64,000 bases of DNA from Peribacillus butanolivorans (GCF_001273755.1 NZ_LGYA01000001.1:1782362-1846361); one strand, 5' to 3'. Counted from the stretch's first letter, positions 1-9,973 are shown. Notes: generated by a model not told the origin, from the letters alone. A program made the numbers and translations.

Positions 1-345
1 TATTGTATAGGAGGCCCAGTCCTCGACATCAAGAGACATGAAAAAGATACCGGGTTTACCATCACATTGAACATATGTTCTTACATTGATTTCTGAAAAT
101 TTAGGGGTTAGTGATACAGATGACAATCCACGAGGATAAATTCCCTCCATAACGAAAAGAATAACTCCCAACCAGGCATATCCATTAAAGGTGTCAATTT
201 CTAAATGTGGAGGAATATGTGGTCTCAGTGTTTCAGCTGGAATAGGCCAATGGGAAAACAAAAGATTTCTCCAAGGTTGTCGCATAATCCATTTTTTTGA
301 AGGAATTGGCCAAGGACGGTGAGCGTTATCATCTAGTAAGTTCAT
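1..345 (-). CDS. DUF2071 family protein, N-terminal part (runs off the left edge)
   Basis: The reverse strand is open for 115 codons from an ATG at 345 and continues past the window edge. The start follows an AAGGAGAT ribosome binding site. The protein begins MNLLDDNAHRPWPIPSKKW and contains the Trp/Pro-rich opening (HWPIPAETLRPHIPPHLEID) that I associate with the DUF2071 (YqjF-like) family. Members are about 230-250 residues, so roughly half is visible here. No biochemical function is established for the family as far as I know. It is divergent from the FMN-binding protein at 569. The family call rests on my recollection of the N-terminal pattern. Confidence 0.75.
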   Translation of the reverse strand, partial: MNLLDDNAHRPWPIPSKKWIMRQPWRNLLFSHWPIPAETLRPHIPPHLEIDTFNGYAWLGVILFVMEGIYPRGLSSVSLTPKFSEINVRTYVQCDGKPGIFFMSLDVEDWASYTI

Positions 346-568
346 GAAAAGTATCTCCTTTATTTTTATATTAACTTAGCTAAGGGTCAAAAAAATTCAG
401 AAAATCATTTGGTGTTGCTTGTAAAAACTACAGGTATTTTTCAATTGCTCGTGACTTACCCCCTATAAAGCGGTGAGTGATATCATTATAAAATAACACA
501 ATTTACCTTTTTTCGGAAATAACAACAATATTGAACCGTTTAATTAAATTGAATGTGGAGAAGTGAAC

Positions 569-1978
569 ATGTCGAACATTCTATCCTATTTATCTTTTGT
601 TATGATTGCAATAATATTTGTCCTATTTTTATTTATGCTAGTTGGTTGGCGTTGGATTATGAAACGTATAGTTAAGAAGATGGGAAAAATCATTTTAACC
701 GACAGCTATCAAGAAAATATTATGGAGTTGATGCCAGGCCTAAGGCATATGGGCGTTCAAAATATGCTTGAAAATAGCTTGCGTGCAGAAACAGGCGACT
801 TACTGCATCGCCCGCTTGGCTCTTCAAAAAAATGGCCACATTTGGATCCAATTACCTTTATCCCTGCACAAACGACACCGTTTCCTATTGATGGTGAAGA
901 AGACGTTGATGTCAAGGTAACCATTGGACCAAAAGCAAAAAAACCAATGAAAATAAAAATTCCTCTTATGATTACAGGGATGGCCTATGGTATCGCACTT
1001 AGTGAACAAACGAGGCTTTCTTTGGCGGAAGCAGCAAAAAATGTAGGAACCGCGATTAATTCCGGAGAAGGCGGAGTAATACCTGAAGAATTAGATAAAG
1101 CAGGAAAATATATTTTACAATTTTCAAAAACAGAATGGTCAAAGGAAGAAGATCTTATTAAGCGTGCCGACATGATTGAAATTAAGTTCGGACAAGGAGC
1201 ATTATTTGGGATGGGTGGGAAAATTTCACCCAAAAATTTAACAGGTCGGGCTCGTGAAGTGATGGGGCTAAAAGAAAATGAGGATGGAGTCATTTTTGAA
1301 CATTTTTTTGAAAATCAAACATTGAAAGATATTAAAAAACTCGTTAACGAACTTCGGAGTATAACTGGTGGTGTTCCCATTGGTGTAAAAATGGGGGCAG
1401 GGGGGAAAATTGAAGAAGATATAGATCATTTAATTGAACTTGGTGTTGATTTCATAACGATTGACGGCGGCCAAGCAGCCACACATGGTGCACCACCGAT
1501 TTTATCCGATGACATGGGAATACCAACATTGCATGCAGTTGTCCGGGCTGTTAATCATTTAGAAAAGAGAAAAATGAAGGGACAAATTAGTTTAATTGTC
1601 TCAGGAGGGCTATTAGTACCTGGGCACTTTTTAAAAGTACTTGCCCTCGGTGCTGATGCTGTTTATGTAGGATCTGCTATATTATTTGCTGTCTCCCATA
1701 ATCAAGCATTGAAGTCTCTTCCCTTTGAACCACCTACACAAGTTGTTTGGAATCAAGGTAAATTCAAGGATCAATTTAAGATAGAAGATGGAGTAAAAGC
1801 AGCAGAGAAATTCTTTACAGCAAGTATAGAAGAAATGAAAATCGCATTAAGAGCGATGGGGAAACGCTCTTTAAAAGAGTTGTCAAAAAAAGATTTAGTT
1901 TCCTATGATGAATTGACTGCTAAAATGGTTGGAATTCCATTTTCATTTGAACCTTGGGAAGACAAACAAGAGAAATAA
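569..1978 (+). CDS. FMN-binding glutamate synthase family protein (YerD-like)
   Basis: This 469-residue protein has one N-terminal membrane segment (about residues 5-27) followed by the FMN-binding TIM barrel of the glutamate synthase family. Signature stretches in order are NSGEGGVIPEE, IKFGQGALFGMGGKIS, VKMGAGG, IDGGQAATHGAPP and LGADAVYVGSA. The glutaminase domain and the Fe-S cysteines of true GltB are absent, so it is not a classical glutamate synthase and its substrate is unknown. B. subtilis YerD has the same architecture. A GTG at 563 is in frame but lies only two bases after the GTGGAG ribosome binding site; the ATG at 569 has normal spacing and is preferred. It looks monocistronic, with a terminator about 125 bases downstream. 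Confidence 0.85.
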   Translation: MSNILSYLSFVMIAIIFVLFLFMLVGWRWIMKRIVKKMGKIILTDSYQENIMELMPGLRHMGVQNMLENSLRAETGDLLHRPLGSSKKWPHLDPITFIPAQTTPFPIDGEEDVDVKVTIGPKAKKPMKIKIPLMITGMAYGIALSEQTRLSLAEAAKNVGTAINSGEGGVIPEELDKAGKYILQFSKTEWSKEEDLIKRADMIEIKFGQGALFGMGGKISPKNLTGRAREVMGLKENEDGVIFEHFFENQTLKDIKKLVNELRSITGGVPIGVKMGAGGKIEEDIDHLIELGVDFITIDGGQAATHGAPPILSDDMGIPTLHAVVRAVNHLEKRKMKGQISLIVSGGLLVPGHFLKVLALGADAVYVGSAILFAVSHNQALKSLPFEPPTQVVWNQGKFKDQFKIEDGVKAAEKFFTASIEEMKIALRAMGKRSLKELSKKDLVSYDELTAKMVGIPFSFEPWEDKQEK

Positions 1979-2101
1979 GTGAATACGTGCGTATGTACCT
2001 ATTAGCAAATTTACGAAAAATAGGAAAAGAATTATGTATACCAACTTGTTTCATAAGCTTTTTGGGCAGAGGGATCCTGAACGACCTTATCGGAAAGAAA
2101 A

Positions 2102-2126
2102 AAAAGCTGCCTCCTCGGCAGCTTTT
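2102..2126 (+). terminator. Rho-independent terminator
   Basis: The stem GCTGCC / GGCAGC has a five-base loop (TCCTC) and is flanked by A and T runs, so it could work in both directions. It probably ends the transcript of the FMN-binding protein. The 470 bases from here to the protease at 2597 hold no convincing gene; the only open frames there are short and lack ribosome binding sites. Confidence 0.8.
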
Positions 2127-2596
2127 GCTGTTCCATTATAATAACCAACATAGGTTTACCTTTATCATGCATATAAAAACATGGACAAGGTAAAGATGGA
2201 ATAATTGATGACTAAACAAACTCTTTTTTAGGAACTATGCTTTTTAAAGCCGTATGATTTACAAAGGTATTTGGATTTGTAATTACTATTTTTACTAAGG
2301 TTCTGACTGATTATAGATTTTATTTCTTTTTTCAACTATCTTACTAAGTAATTGTAAGCAGTGATATATCTACCCCATCTACTTATAGGTATTTTGATTA
2401 AGTAAACTAAAATATCAAATTAGACTAAGGTTTATAGCAAAAGCTTGTCTCCATTCATAGGATAAAGAAAGGCTGTAATCAATGTTATTGGATACAGCTT
2501 TCCCAAACGGGTTTTAAGTGTGGATGCCCTCATTTGTCATTACAAAAGGCGGTGTTTCTGCCCGTTCTAGGGTTTATATGAAGGGAGAGGCTAGAA

Positions 2597-3562
2597 TTGC
2601 CAAATGTTCAATTAGTACCCTTCCAAGTAGAAGGAATAACAGAAAACACTTCGGAAGTTCCAAGAGGTATTAAAATGATTCGTGCACGCTCTATTTGGAG
2701 AGAAGGGTTTAAGGGTGAGAACATAGTAGTAGCCGTAATAGATACAGGATGCCAACCAGATCACCCTGATTTAATTGGTCAAATTATTGGAGGGTATAAT
2801 TTCACTGAAGATTATTATAGTGATCCTTTCAACTTTGCCGATAATAACGGACATGGGACTCATGTCTGCGGAACCATTGCAGCAGCAGAAAATGGTTTTG
2901 GAGTTGTAGGTGCCGCACCTAAAGCGAAGTTGCTGGTACTTAAGGTTTTAACTGGATCAGGAGAAGGAACAACAGAAAACATTACTTCAGCTATTAATTA
3001 CGCTGTCAATTGGACAGGTCCTAATGGCGAAAAGGTACGGGTTATCTCGATGTCATTAGGGGGACCGGATGATGACCCGGCCTTACATTCGTCGATTATA
3101 AACGCCGTTCAATCTAATATAATGGTCGTGTGTGCCGCAGGAAATGAAGGTGATGGAAAGGCCGAAACAAACGAGTACAGTTATCCAGCTGCATACCCGG
3201 AAGTTGTGGCAGTAGGCTCAGTTAACCGGCGTGAACGGATTTCTAGATTTAGTAATTCTAATGGTGAAGTGGATTTAGTGGCCCCAGGAGAAAAAGTTGT
3301 ATCAACCTTTCCTGGTAACCAATTTGCTGTCTTATCAGGTACATCCATGGCTGCCCCACATGTGTCAGGGGCTGTTGCGCTTTTAATAAATAAATTTGAA
3401 ACAAAACTTGGCCGAAGATTAACAGAGTTAGAAGAATTTAATGAACTCTTAAATAATACAGTTTCGCTGGGGAAACCAAAGACTCAAGAAGGGCATGGAA
3501 TGCTGAAACTAAATCATCAGAAATTAGAAAAAATAAAAAAAGTTTTAAAGGAGTTTAGCTAG
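2597..3562 (+). CDS. ispA: Intracellular subtilisin-type serine protease (S8 family)
   Basis: This 321-residue protein closely resembles the B. subtilis major intracellular protease IspA. The catalytic triad is visible: Asp49 in AVIDTGCQPDHPDL, His86 in NGHGTHVCGT and Ser250 in GTSMAAPHVSG, with the oxyanion-hole Asn in CAAGNEGDG (about 183). There is no signal peptide. The short N-terminal extension (LVPFQVEGI) matches the inhibitory propeptide of intracellular subtilisins, which is removed during maturation. The family degrades cytoplasmic protein in late growth and sporulation. Translation starts at TTG 2597, six bases after AAGGGAGAGG. The gene stands alone. Confidence 0.92.
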   Translation: MPNVQLVPFQVEGITENTSEVPRGIKMIRARSIWREGFKGENIVVAVIDTGCQPDHPDLIGQIIGGYNFTEDYYSDPFNFADNNGHGTHVCGTIAAAENGFGVVGAAPKAKLLVLKVLTGSGEGTTENITSAINYAVNWTGPNGEKVRVISMSLGGPDDDPALHSSIINAVQSNIMVVCAAGNEGDGKAETNEYSYPAAYPEVVAVGSVNRRERISRFSNSNGEVDLVAPGEKVVSTFPGNQFAVLSGTSMAAPHVSGAVALLINKFETKLGRRLTELEEFNELLNNTVSLGKPKTQEGHGMLKLNHQKLEKIKKVLKEFS

Positions 3563-3642
3563 CCTTACAGATAGAGAACAGGTATGTATATGATTCTAAT
3601 TTCATTGCATATTAGTTTAGGAACTCGCATGCAAAGAAATAC

Positions 3643-3676
3643 AAACCCTCTGGGAGTAACTAAGGGGTTTTTTTTG
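3643..3676 (+). terminator. Weak Rho-independent terminator after the protease gene
   Basis: AAACCC and GGGTTT arms are separated by about 16 bases and followed by a long T run. It sits about 80 bases after the protease stop codon. The stem is short, so confidence is moderate. Confidence 0.5.
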
Positions 3677-3795
3677 TGAATTTTTTGTATATTGAACTAC
3701 CATGAAAATAAAACTCTAGGTCTTACAAGCTGCTTAGAACTATTATTAAACCTAAAAAGCTACTTCAAAGTTTGAACTCTGAAGTAGCGTCTACT

Positions 3796-4584
3796 TTATA
3801 ACTTTCTATACTTCTCTGGTACTCTGGAATCGAATATAGGAACTTCTTTTCTTATTTGCGGTACTTTCTCTAAATCTAAAGTGGCCTTTAATTCACCAAC
3901 TTCTTGATTTAATTTCTGAACAACGTCTCCCCAGGGATCTACAATTTGTGAGGAACCTGCGAATTCTACTCCTAACTTTGTTCCCACCACATTTGATGCA
4001 ACAACATACATTTGGTTCTCAATTGCACGCGCACGAAGTAATATATTCCAATGTGTTTCCCTTGCGAGTGGCCATTCTGCTACGATATGTAATACTTGAA
4101 TACCTTGTAATGCTAAGTCACGAATAATTTCAGGGAATCGTAAATCGTAACAAATAATAATCCCCATCTTCACACCTTCAAGTTCGAATACTTTAACTTG
4201 ATTATGACCGCCCGTTAAAAACTTGGGCTCATCTAACATCGGAACAAGGTGCATCTTGTCATATGTGTGAACAATCTCACCCATTCGATTTACAATAACC
4301 GCACGATTAAAGATATCTTTACCGTCTAATACGGCAATCGAGCCACCTACCAAGTTTACATTAAACCTCTTACCCAGTGATTGTAAAAATTCAATCGATC
4401 GATTACCATCCTCTTTGCAGATTTCTTTCAATTCTTCTAACGCATAACCCGTAGACCACATTTCAGGAAGTACTACAACATCCAAATCATCACTATAGTT
4501 AGCTTCTAACCAGCGTTCAATGATTTTCCTATTCTCTTTTGGATTCCCAACTTCTAAACCCATCTGAAATACTAAATAATTCAT
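3796..4584 (-). CDS. Carbon-nitrogen hydrolase, omega-amidase (Nit2/MtnU-like)
   Basis: This is a 262-residue nitrilase-superfamily protein. The Glu-Lys-Cys triad is visible: Glu41 in VLPEMWSTGY, Lys110 in YDKMHLV and Cys145 in IICYDLRFPE. The motif set fits the branch of omega-amidases that deaminate 2-oxoglutaramate or 2-oxosuccinamate after glutamine transamination; B. subtilis MtnU (YkrU) is the nearest family member I recall. The other methionine salvage genes are not next to it, so a role in that pathway is only inferred. An in-frame GTG at 4593 overlaps the GAGGAG ribosome binding site, so the ATG at 4584 is chosen. A decayed MFS gene lies just upstream on the same strand. Confidence 0.85.
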   Translation of the reverse strand: MNYLVFQMGLEVGNPKENRKIIERWLEANYSDDLDVVVLPEMWSTGYALEELKEICKEDGNRSIEFLQSLGKRFNVNLVGGSIAVLDGKDIFNRAVIVNRMGEIVHTYDKMHLVPMLDEPKFLTGGHNQVKVFELEGVKMGIIICYDLRFPEIIRDLALQGIQVLHIVAEWPLARETHWNILLRARAIENQMYVVASNVVGTKLGVEFAGSSQIVDPWGDVVQKLNQEVGELKATLDLEKVPQIRKEVPIFDSRVPEKYRKL

Positions 4585-4596
4585 ATTATTCACTCC

Positions 4597-4846
4597 TCAA
4601 TACTATTAAATAATGAAGTAACTGGTTTCACAAACAACCATAAGATAGCTGCAAAAACACAAGGATTACAGTTACTCCTAATGTGATATGCCAACCCAAA
4701 ATTTCTGCTAACCATCCACATAATAACGGTGAGACAAATGCTCCTAGATTTCTCCACAAGTTCATCCAACCTGATATGGAACACTCTAACTTTAGCGGTT
4801 TCGACAAGTTCTCTGTCTTCAAGTATATATTCTTTTTCTTGTTCAT
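4597..4846 (-). pseudogene. C-terminal remnant of an MFS transporter
   Basis: One reverse-strand frame reads GWMNLWRNLGAFVSPLLCGW followed by LAEILGWHITLGVTVILVF, the typical last two helices of an anion- or sugar-type MFS carrier (cf. NxGxFxxPLLxGWL). The expected ending FVKPVTSLFNSIEE is in a different frame, so at least one frameshift has occurred, and the first roughly 350 residues are missing. It overlaps the upstream region of the amidase gene and may be a former operon partner of it. Confidence 0.6.
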
Positions 4847-5373
4847 TCACTAACTATTAGTACAAACATGAAAATTCAGTCAATTTAAAGTAATAAGATT
4901 GTTATACATATCCTTCTTTACATTTATTAAGCAGTTAAAATATATCTTGATCAATTTATGATGCAGATTCTCTCTTTTGTAGGCTAAGGGGTGGTTCGTA
5001 TTATAATGTTAGAACGTTTTACTTAATGAGCTTTTTAGACCGGTATCGATATCAAATATAGAGGAAATATACATTTTTACTCATCACTTTGAAGACCATA
5101 CTTTTAAGATTTTATTAAGTCACTCCTATTAAATGATGAAGAAAAGAATGTAAAAAAATATATGATGCAGAAAAGGGAAATAAAGGGAAATGGAGGGATA
5201 TGGCGTTTACATGCACTGAATGAAGACCAATCGTTCAGAAGCCCGATTATCAGTAAATATAGGTCCAGAGCAGTTTTGCATGTTTTCTCATTCAATGATA
5301 GGATGTGTACGATATTAAATATAGAAAGGATTGATTCTTCATTAATTTTCTCGATTTAACGTACACGTTGGCA

Positions 5374-5529
5374 ATGGAAAAAGCTATGTTTCGGGCTCAT
5401 GGGATCGGTTATGCACAATATGCTCAAAAACTGGAGCAACGTATAAAGGTTGAACAAGAACGGGAACAAGATTATTTACAAAGCAGACGTATATTAGAGG
5501 TAATGAGAGCCAATCTTTTTATGAAATGA
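5374..5529 (+). CDS. Small protein of unknown function (51 residues)
   Basis: An ATG at 5374 opens 51 codons of a very charged, Gln/Glu/Arg-rich, probably helical protein (MEKAMFRAHGIGYAQYAQKL...). The frame also stays open upstream, with TTG at 5368, so this may be the tail of a decayed gene. No clear ribosome binding site is seen. A good terminator follows 56 bases after the stop, which argues that the region is or was transcribed in this direction. I do not recognise a family. The rest of the stretch 4850-5919 shows nothing else convincing. Confidence 0.3.
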   Translation: MEKAMFRAHGIGYAQYAQKLEQRIKVEQEREQDYLQSRRILEVMRANLFMK

Positions 5530-5584
5530 ATAGATTTATATACAAACTCAGTTTGCAAATAGAATATAAAAACTCATAAACAAA

Positions 5585-5616
5585 AGAGAGAGTAATCTTA
5601 AGATTGCTCTTTTTGT
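5585..5616 (+). terminator. Rho-independent terminator
   Basis: AGAG-AATCTTAAGATT-CTCT type hairpin (AATCT / AGATT core) followed by TTTTT. It lies downstream of the small open frame at 5374. Confidence 0.65.
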
Positions 5617-5919
5617 CTTGTAGTAAATAGCATCCGGTAAGCTATTTTTAACGCTCAGACCATTGTTGATAATCTTATCGTTCAATAATTGACTCAAGTC
5701 CTGAATAAAATCTCAGGATTAAAGAAATCTTGATATATCCTCTTGAAAAGCTATGAAAATGTGTAAAGGAAAAACACAAGGATAGATATTAAATGACAAG
5801 TGAAGCCTTGAATGACAAAGGGTTTCGCTTTTTTTATGGCAATGATATTCTTGTTTATACAATCTTTCAATGAGTTATTAGGTTTAAATTTTAAATGTAA
5901 ATAAATATGAGGCGCTTCT

Positions 5920-7536
5920 ATGTATATAATCGCTAAGAAAATTCGAATAAATCTGTTAACTCAGCTGACTTTGCTCATTACATTTGTTGTGTTTATTAGT
6001 ACATTTCTCGTAAGCACACTTTTTTCTGGAATGATTGATGAAATAATAGAGCATTACATAGGTCAAGAGGCGATGACCGTTGCAGAATTAACTGCTAATA
6101 ATAATACGATTATCCAGGCTTTTGATGAACGGTATCCTTCAGAAAAGATTCAGGCTGTTGCAGAACATATTCGTAAAACGACTGGAGCAGATTATGTTAC
6201 TGTTGCTAATTTGAATGGAATACGCTACTCACATCCTAATCCTAATTACATCGGTAAACATACCGTAACAAGCAATGATGCTACGCTCAAAAGACACGAG
6301 TCCGTTATTTATAAGGGTAATGGGATTTCAGGTCCTGCAATTAAAGCAAAGACCCCTATATGGAATAATAAGGGAGAGGTTATTGGCGTTTCTTCCGTAG
6401 GATTTTTAGTGAATAATATAGAAAAACAGGTGTTTGAGTATAGGGTGAAGTTTATAAAATTATCCTTGATCCCACTTATATTCGGAGTGATGGGGGCTAT
6501 ATTTATTGCTCGACGCGTTAAAAAACTTATTTTCGGGCTCGAGCCCGAAGAAATCTCCTATCTTTTTAGAGAAAAAGAGGCAACACTTGAATCCATTCGG
6601 GACGCAACAGTTACTGTTAACATTGAAGAACGAGTTACTTCAATGAATAAAAGAGCACGTGAATTATTTCGTGATCATTCGCTAGTAGTCGGTGGGATAA
6701 TTAAAAACGAGCATTTAAATGAACTCATTAAAGAGGTAATTAATAAAAAAGCAGGTCTTGCTAATAAAAACTTATTACTTGGCCATCAGCTCTATATTTT
6801 GGACTTATCTCCTATCTTAAAACAAAATGAAGTAAAAGGGATCGTATTAACAATTAGGACGATATCCGAAATTGAACAGTTAACTACTGAAGTTTCAAAG
6901 ATTAAAACTTTTTCGGAGAATATGAGAGCACAAAATCATGAATTTCTTAACAAATTAAACACAATTTACGGATTATTAATCTTAAAGCAATACGATAGAG
7001 CAAGGGAAATAATCTCATCAGAGGTAAAGGAACGGCAAGATATAATTTCTTTCCTTGTATCATCAGTAAAAGATCCATTAATAGCTGCATGTTTGCTTGG
7101 TAAGGTCAATCGTTCCAAAGAATTAAAAGTGAGTCTACATTTTGAACATGAAAGCAACTTAACGAGTGTTTTAACTATTGAAGATTCTAAAAACTTAGTC
7201 CCTATTATAGGGAATATTATTGACAACGCATTAGAAGCTGCTAGGGTAAAGAATGGAATGAACGGTCAGGTTAAAGTTTCATTTACTGACTTAGGGAAAG
7301 ATATTATTTTTGACGTTGAAGATAATGGAGCAGGAGTACAAAAAGAAATGGCATCTACTATTTTTATAGACGGATACACAACTAAGAATGGAGAAAACCA
7401 TGGGATTGGCTTAGCCATTGTAAAAAGTTCAATTGCTTTATTTAATGGTGAAATTTATATCGATAACAGCCCTTTAGGAGGGGCAAGATTTACAATCGTG
7501 ATACCTAAGAGAACATCGTTGAAAAAGGAAGAGTGA
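5920..7536 (+). CDS. citS: Sensor histidine kinase of the CitA/DcuS family
   Basis: This 538-residue membrane sensor has a first TM segment at about 13-35, an extracytoplasmic Cache/PAS-like ligand domain (about 36-175), a second TM at about 178-197 and a cytoplasmic PAS domain (about 215-315). The kinase core has the phosphoacceptor His340 in AQNHEFLNKLNTI, an N box NIIDNALEA, G1 DNGAGV and G2 GIGLAIV. This is the layout of kinases for citrate or C4-dicarboxylates. The response regulator gene starts three bases after the stop and a CitM transporter gene follows, so the signal is most likely citrate or metal-citrate. Start ATG 5920 is preceded by TGAGG at good spacing. Confidence 0.88.
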   Translation: MYIIAKKIRINLLTQLTLLITFVVFISTFLVSTLFSGMIDEIIEHYIGQEAMTVAELTANNNTIIQAFDERYPSEKIQAVAEHIRKTTGADYVTVANLNGIRYSHPNPNYIGKHTVTSNDATLKRHESVIYKGNGISGPAIKAKTPIWNNKGEVIGVSSVGFLVNNIEKQVFEYRVKFIKLSLIPLIFGVMGAIFIARRVKKLIFGLEPEEISYLFREKEATLESIRDATVTVNIEERVTSMNKRARELFRDHSLVVGGIIKNEHLNELIKEVINKKAGLANKNLLLGHQLYILDLSPILKQNEVKGIVLTIRTISEIEQLTTEVSKIKTFSENMRAQNHEFLNKLNTIYGLLILKQYDRAREIISSEVKERQDIISFLVSSVKDPLIAACLLGKVNRSKELKVSLHFEHESNLTSVLTIEDSKNLVPIIGNIIDNALEAARVKNGMNGQVKVSFTDLGKDIIFDVEDNGAGVQKEMASTIFIDGYTTKNGENHGIGLAIVKSSIALFNGEIYIDNSPLGGARFTIVIPKRTSLKKEE

Positions 7537-7538
7537 TT

Positions 7539-8249
7539 ATGTCTAAAAAGCCTATTACGGTTATGATTGTGGAAGATGATGAAGTTGCAGTAAAGATATA
7601 CGAGCAATTCACTCGTAAATTAGACCATTTTAGTGTAATTGCCACAGCAAGTTCAGGAGAACAAGCATTAGAGTTATTACAAATTTTTACCCCGGAATTA
7701 ATTTTGTTAGATGTTTTTTTACCGGACATCAATGGGGTCGAGCTTCTTAGGGAAATTAGAAAGAAGTATCGAGGAATTGATGTCATTCTTATCACAGCTG
7801 CAAATGATACTGAAACAGTAAGTGAAGCTATTCGAGGGGGTGCATTTGGTTATTTAATCAAACCTATTATCATTGACAAATTTTTATCTACACTTAAGCA
7901 GTACGAGCTTACGAGAATCCACCTCCATAGCGATAAATTAATTGATCAAGATAAAGTGGACTTCTTTTTTGGAAGAAACAATAAGCAGAACAAAAAAGAA
8001 GAAATTAACATAGAAAATTTTCCAAAAGGGATCGATAAGCATACCTTAAAGATAGTCAGAAATAAAATTCAAGAGATAACGGGTAGTTTAAATGCAGATG
8101 AACTTGGACAAATGGTTGGCATTAGTTATTCAACGATGCGGAGATATTTAGAGTACTTAGTTTCTTGTGATGAAATGGAGATTGAAATCACTTATGGAAC
8201 CGTTGGTCGTCCAGAAAGAAAATATAAATTGAAAATCACAAAAGAATAG
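7539..8249 (+). CDS. citT: Response regulator of the CitT/DctR family
   Basis: This 236-residue regulator has an N-terminal receiver domain (phosphoacceptor Asp58 in LILLDVFLPD, acidic pair EDDE near the start, conserved Lys in YLIKPI) and a C-terminal helix-turn-helix (LNADELGQMVGISYSTMRRY). It forms a two-component system with the kinase upstream. A GTG at 7533 overlaps the kinase stop codon; ATG 7539 follows AAGGAAGAG at proper distance and is preferred. By analogy with B. subtilis CitT it should activate the citM promoter about 420 bases downstream. A terminator follows the gene, so citM is a separate transcript. Confidence 0.88.
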   Translation: MSKKPITVMIVEDDEVAVKIYEQFTRKLDHFSVIATASSGEQALELLQIFTPELILLDVFLPDINGVELLREIRKKYRGIDVILITAANDTETVSEAIRGGAFGYLIKPIIIDKFLSTLKQYELTRIHLHSDKLIDQDKVDFFFGRNNKQNKKEEINIENFPKGIDKHTLKIVRNKIQEITGSLNADELGQMVGISYSTMRRYLEYLVSCDEMEIEITYGTVGRPERKYKLKITKE

Positions 8250-8267
8250 ATACTACGAATTATAACT

Positions 8268-8310
8268 CGAGTAATGGATGACTATAAGTGATCTATTACT
8301 CGTTTTTTTT
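8268..8310 (+). terminator. Rho-independent terminator after citT
   Basis: A long imperfect hairpin has CGAGTAAT / ATTACTCG arms and more pairing inside, followed by eight T residues. It separates citST from citM. Confidence 0.85.
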
Positions 8311-8668
8311 GTATTCAAAATATGCGTTAGTTATTTATTTTACTTTTAGAAACCATCAGAAAACAAATCATAAACCGTTTCATGAAAAAAATAAAAAAAA
8401 CTATCTTTATAAAAGATAGTAAACTTATTTATCTTTTATATTCATAAAAAATTATCAATGATAATCTTCTTATTAGGAAGCGCTTTCAAGCTAGATGATT
8501 GTACTTAATACTCATTATTTTTCATTTTACAAATTTACATTTATTCACTCGGATTTAAAAAGAATGATGTACTAATTAAGTAGAAAAAGTCATCTTGCGT
8601 TTTAAAAAAAGAGTACATTTTTATTTTTTTTTGAAAGAGTTATCAACTATAAAGGAGGATATACACTA
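8311..8668 (+). promoter_or_regulatory. citM upstream control region
   Basis: This gene-free stretch contains an inverted repeat at 8400-8420 (ACTATCTTT / AAGATAGT) preceded by an A run. Read on the minus strand it resembles a terminator that would stop antisense transcription. It also contains the cre box listed separately. In B. subtilis, CitT and CcpA both act in the equivalent region. I could not point to a specific CitT site. Confidence 0.45.
8475..8488. promoter_or_regulatory. cre box (CcpA site) upstream of citM
   Basis: AGGAAGCGCTTTCA matches the palindromic cre consensus TGAAAGCGCTTTCA at 12 of 14 positions. It lies about 180 bases before the citM start, as expected for carbon catabolite repression of citrate uptake. 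Carbon repression of citM by CcpA is known in B. subtilis; here it is inferred from the site. Confidence 0.7.
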
Positions 8669-9973
8669 ATGCTATCTTTTTTGGGATTTTCTATGGTTGC
8701 AGTTTTTATGTATTTAATTATGACTAAACGACTTACTCCACTTGTGGCCCTTATGCTTGTACCCATAGTATTTGGGTTAATTGGTGGTTTTGCTAAAGGA
8801 ATGGGACCTATGATGGTGGAGGGAGTGAAAGATATAGCCCCTACAGCCATTATGATATTTTTTGCCATCTTATACTTTGGACTTATGATCGATTCAGGAT
8901 TATTCGACCCTCTTATTGCTCAAATATTGAAAGTGGTAAAGGGAGACCCTTTAAAAATAGTTGTGGGTACAGCGGTCCTCTCTATGCTCGTTGCCTTAGA
9001 CGGAGATGGGACCACTACATATATGATTACTGTGTCGTCATTATTACCGCTTTATAAACGGCTTAATATGAACCCGCTAATACTAGCAGCAGTGGCCATG
9101 TTATCAATGGGCGTAATGAATATGACACCATGGGGCGGGGCTTCTGCAATGGCCATGAGTTCATTAAATATAGAGGCTTCTGAATTGTTCATTCCACTCA
9201 TTCCTGTAATGGGCTTTGGTCTTCTATGGGTACTTTTTGTAGCATTTACTTTAGGCAAAAGAGAACGGAAGAGATTAGGAATAATGGAAATACAATATTC
9301 CACTCAACAAGATACCAAATTAGAGTTGGCAGCAACAATAGAGCAAATAGATTATCGTCGCCCTAAACTAGTGTGGTTCAACTTTCTATTAACCTTGGTA
9401 CTAATGGTTTGTTTAATAATGGATTTTATGTCGTTTATGATTTTGTTTATGGTTGCTTTTGCAATTGCTTTGTTGGTGAATTATCCACTTGTAAAGGATC
9501 AACAAAAACGTATCTCTTCCCATGCTAGCAATGCAGTAGCAGTAGTTTCAATTGTTATTGCGGCAGGGATTTTTACAGGAATTATGTCAGGAACGGAAAT
9601 GATTGATGCAATGGCTAATACATTAGTTTCATTAATTCCGGATGCATTAGGACCTTACTTACCAGTAATAGTAGCATTTTTAAGCGCTCCGTTTACCTTT
9701 TTTATGTCAAATAATGCTTTTTATTTTGGAGTTCTTCCAATTATAGCTCAAGCAGCCGAGGCTTATGGAATTAGTGCTGCCGAAATTGGGCGTGCCTCTA
9801 TATTAGGTCAACCCTTACATGTAATTAGTCCTTTAGTTGCAGCTGCACACTTGCTAATAGGGATGGTTGGGATTGAATTTGGAGATCTGCAGAGATTTGC
9901 TATAAAGTGGGCGTTAGGAACCACTGCAGTTATGACTATTGCGGCATTAGTTTTAGGGGTTATTTCCATATAA
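8669..9973 (+). CDS. citM: Metal-citrate/proton symporter (CitMHS family)
   Basis: This 434-residue protein is hydrophobic along most of its length and carries CitMHS signature stretches: APTAIMIFFAILYFGLMIDS, VALDGDGTTTYMIT, NMTPWGGASAMA and an ending with PLVAAAHLLIGMVG. It matches B. subtilis CitM along the whole chain from memory. CitM takes up citrate complexed with Mg2+ and similar divalent ions; the Ca2+-preferring CitH is a close relative, so the metal preference cannot be fixed by reading. ATG 8669 follows a strong AAGGAGG. It is regulated by the adjacent CitST system and probably CcpA. Confidence 0.9.
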   Translation: MLSFLGFSMVAVFMYLIMTKRLTPLVALMLVPIVFGLIGGFAKGMGPMMVEGVKDIAPTAIMIFFAILYFGLMIDSGLFDPLIAQILKVVKGDPLKIVVGTAVLSMLVALDGDGTTTYMITVSSLLPLYKRLNMNPLILAAVAMLSMGVMNMTPWGGASAMAMSSLNIEASELFIPLIPVMGFGLLWVLFVAFTLGKRERKRLGIMEIQYSTQQDTKLELAATIEQIDYRRPKLVWFNFLLTLVLMVCLIMDFMSFMILFMVAFAIALLVNYPLVKDQQKRISSHASNAVAVVSIVIAAGIFTGIMSGTEMIDAMANTLVSLIPDALGPYLPVIVAFLSAPFTFFMSNNAFYFGVLPIIAQAAEAYGISAAEIGRASILGQPLHVISPLVAAAHLLIGMVGIEFGDLQRFAIKWALGTTAVMTIAALVLGVISI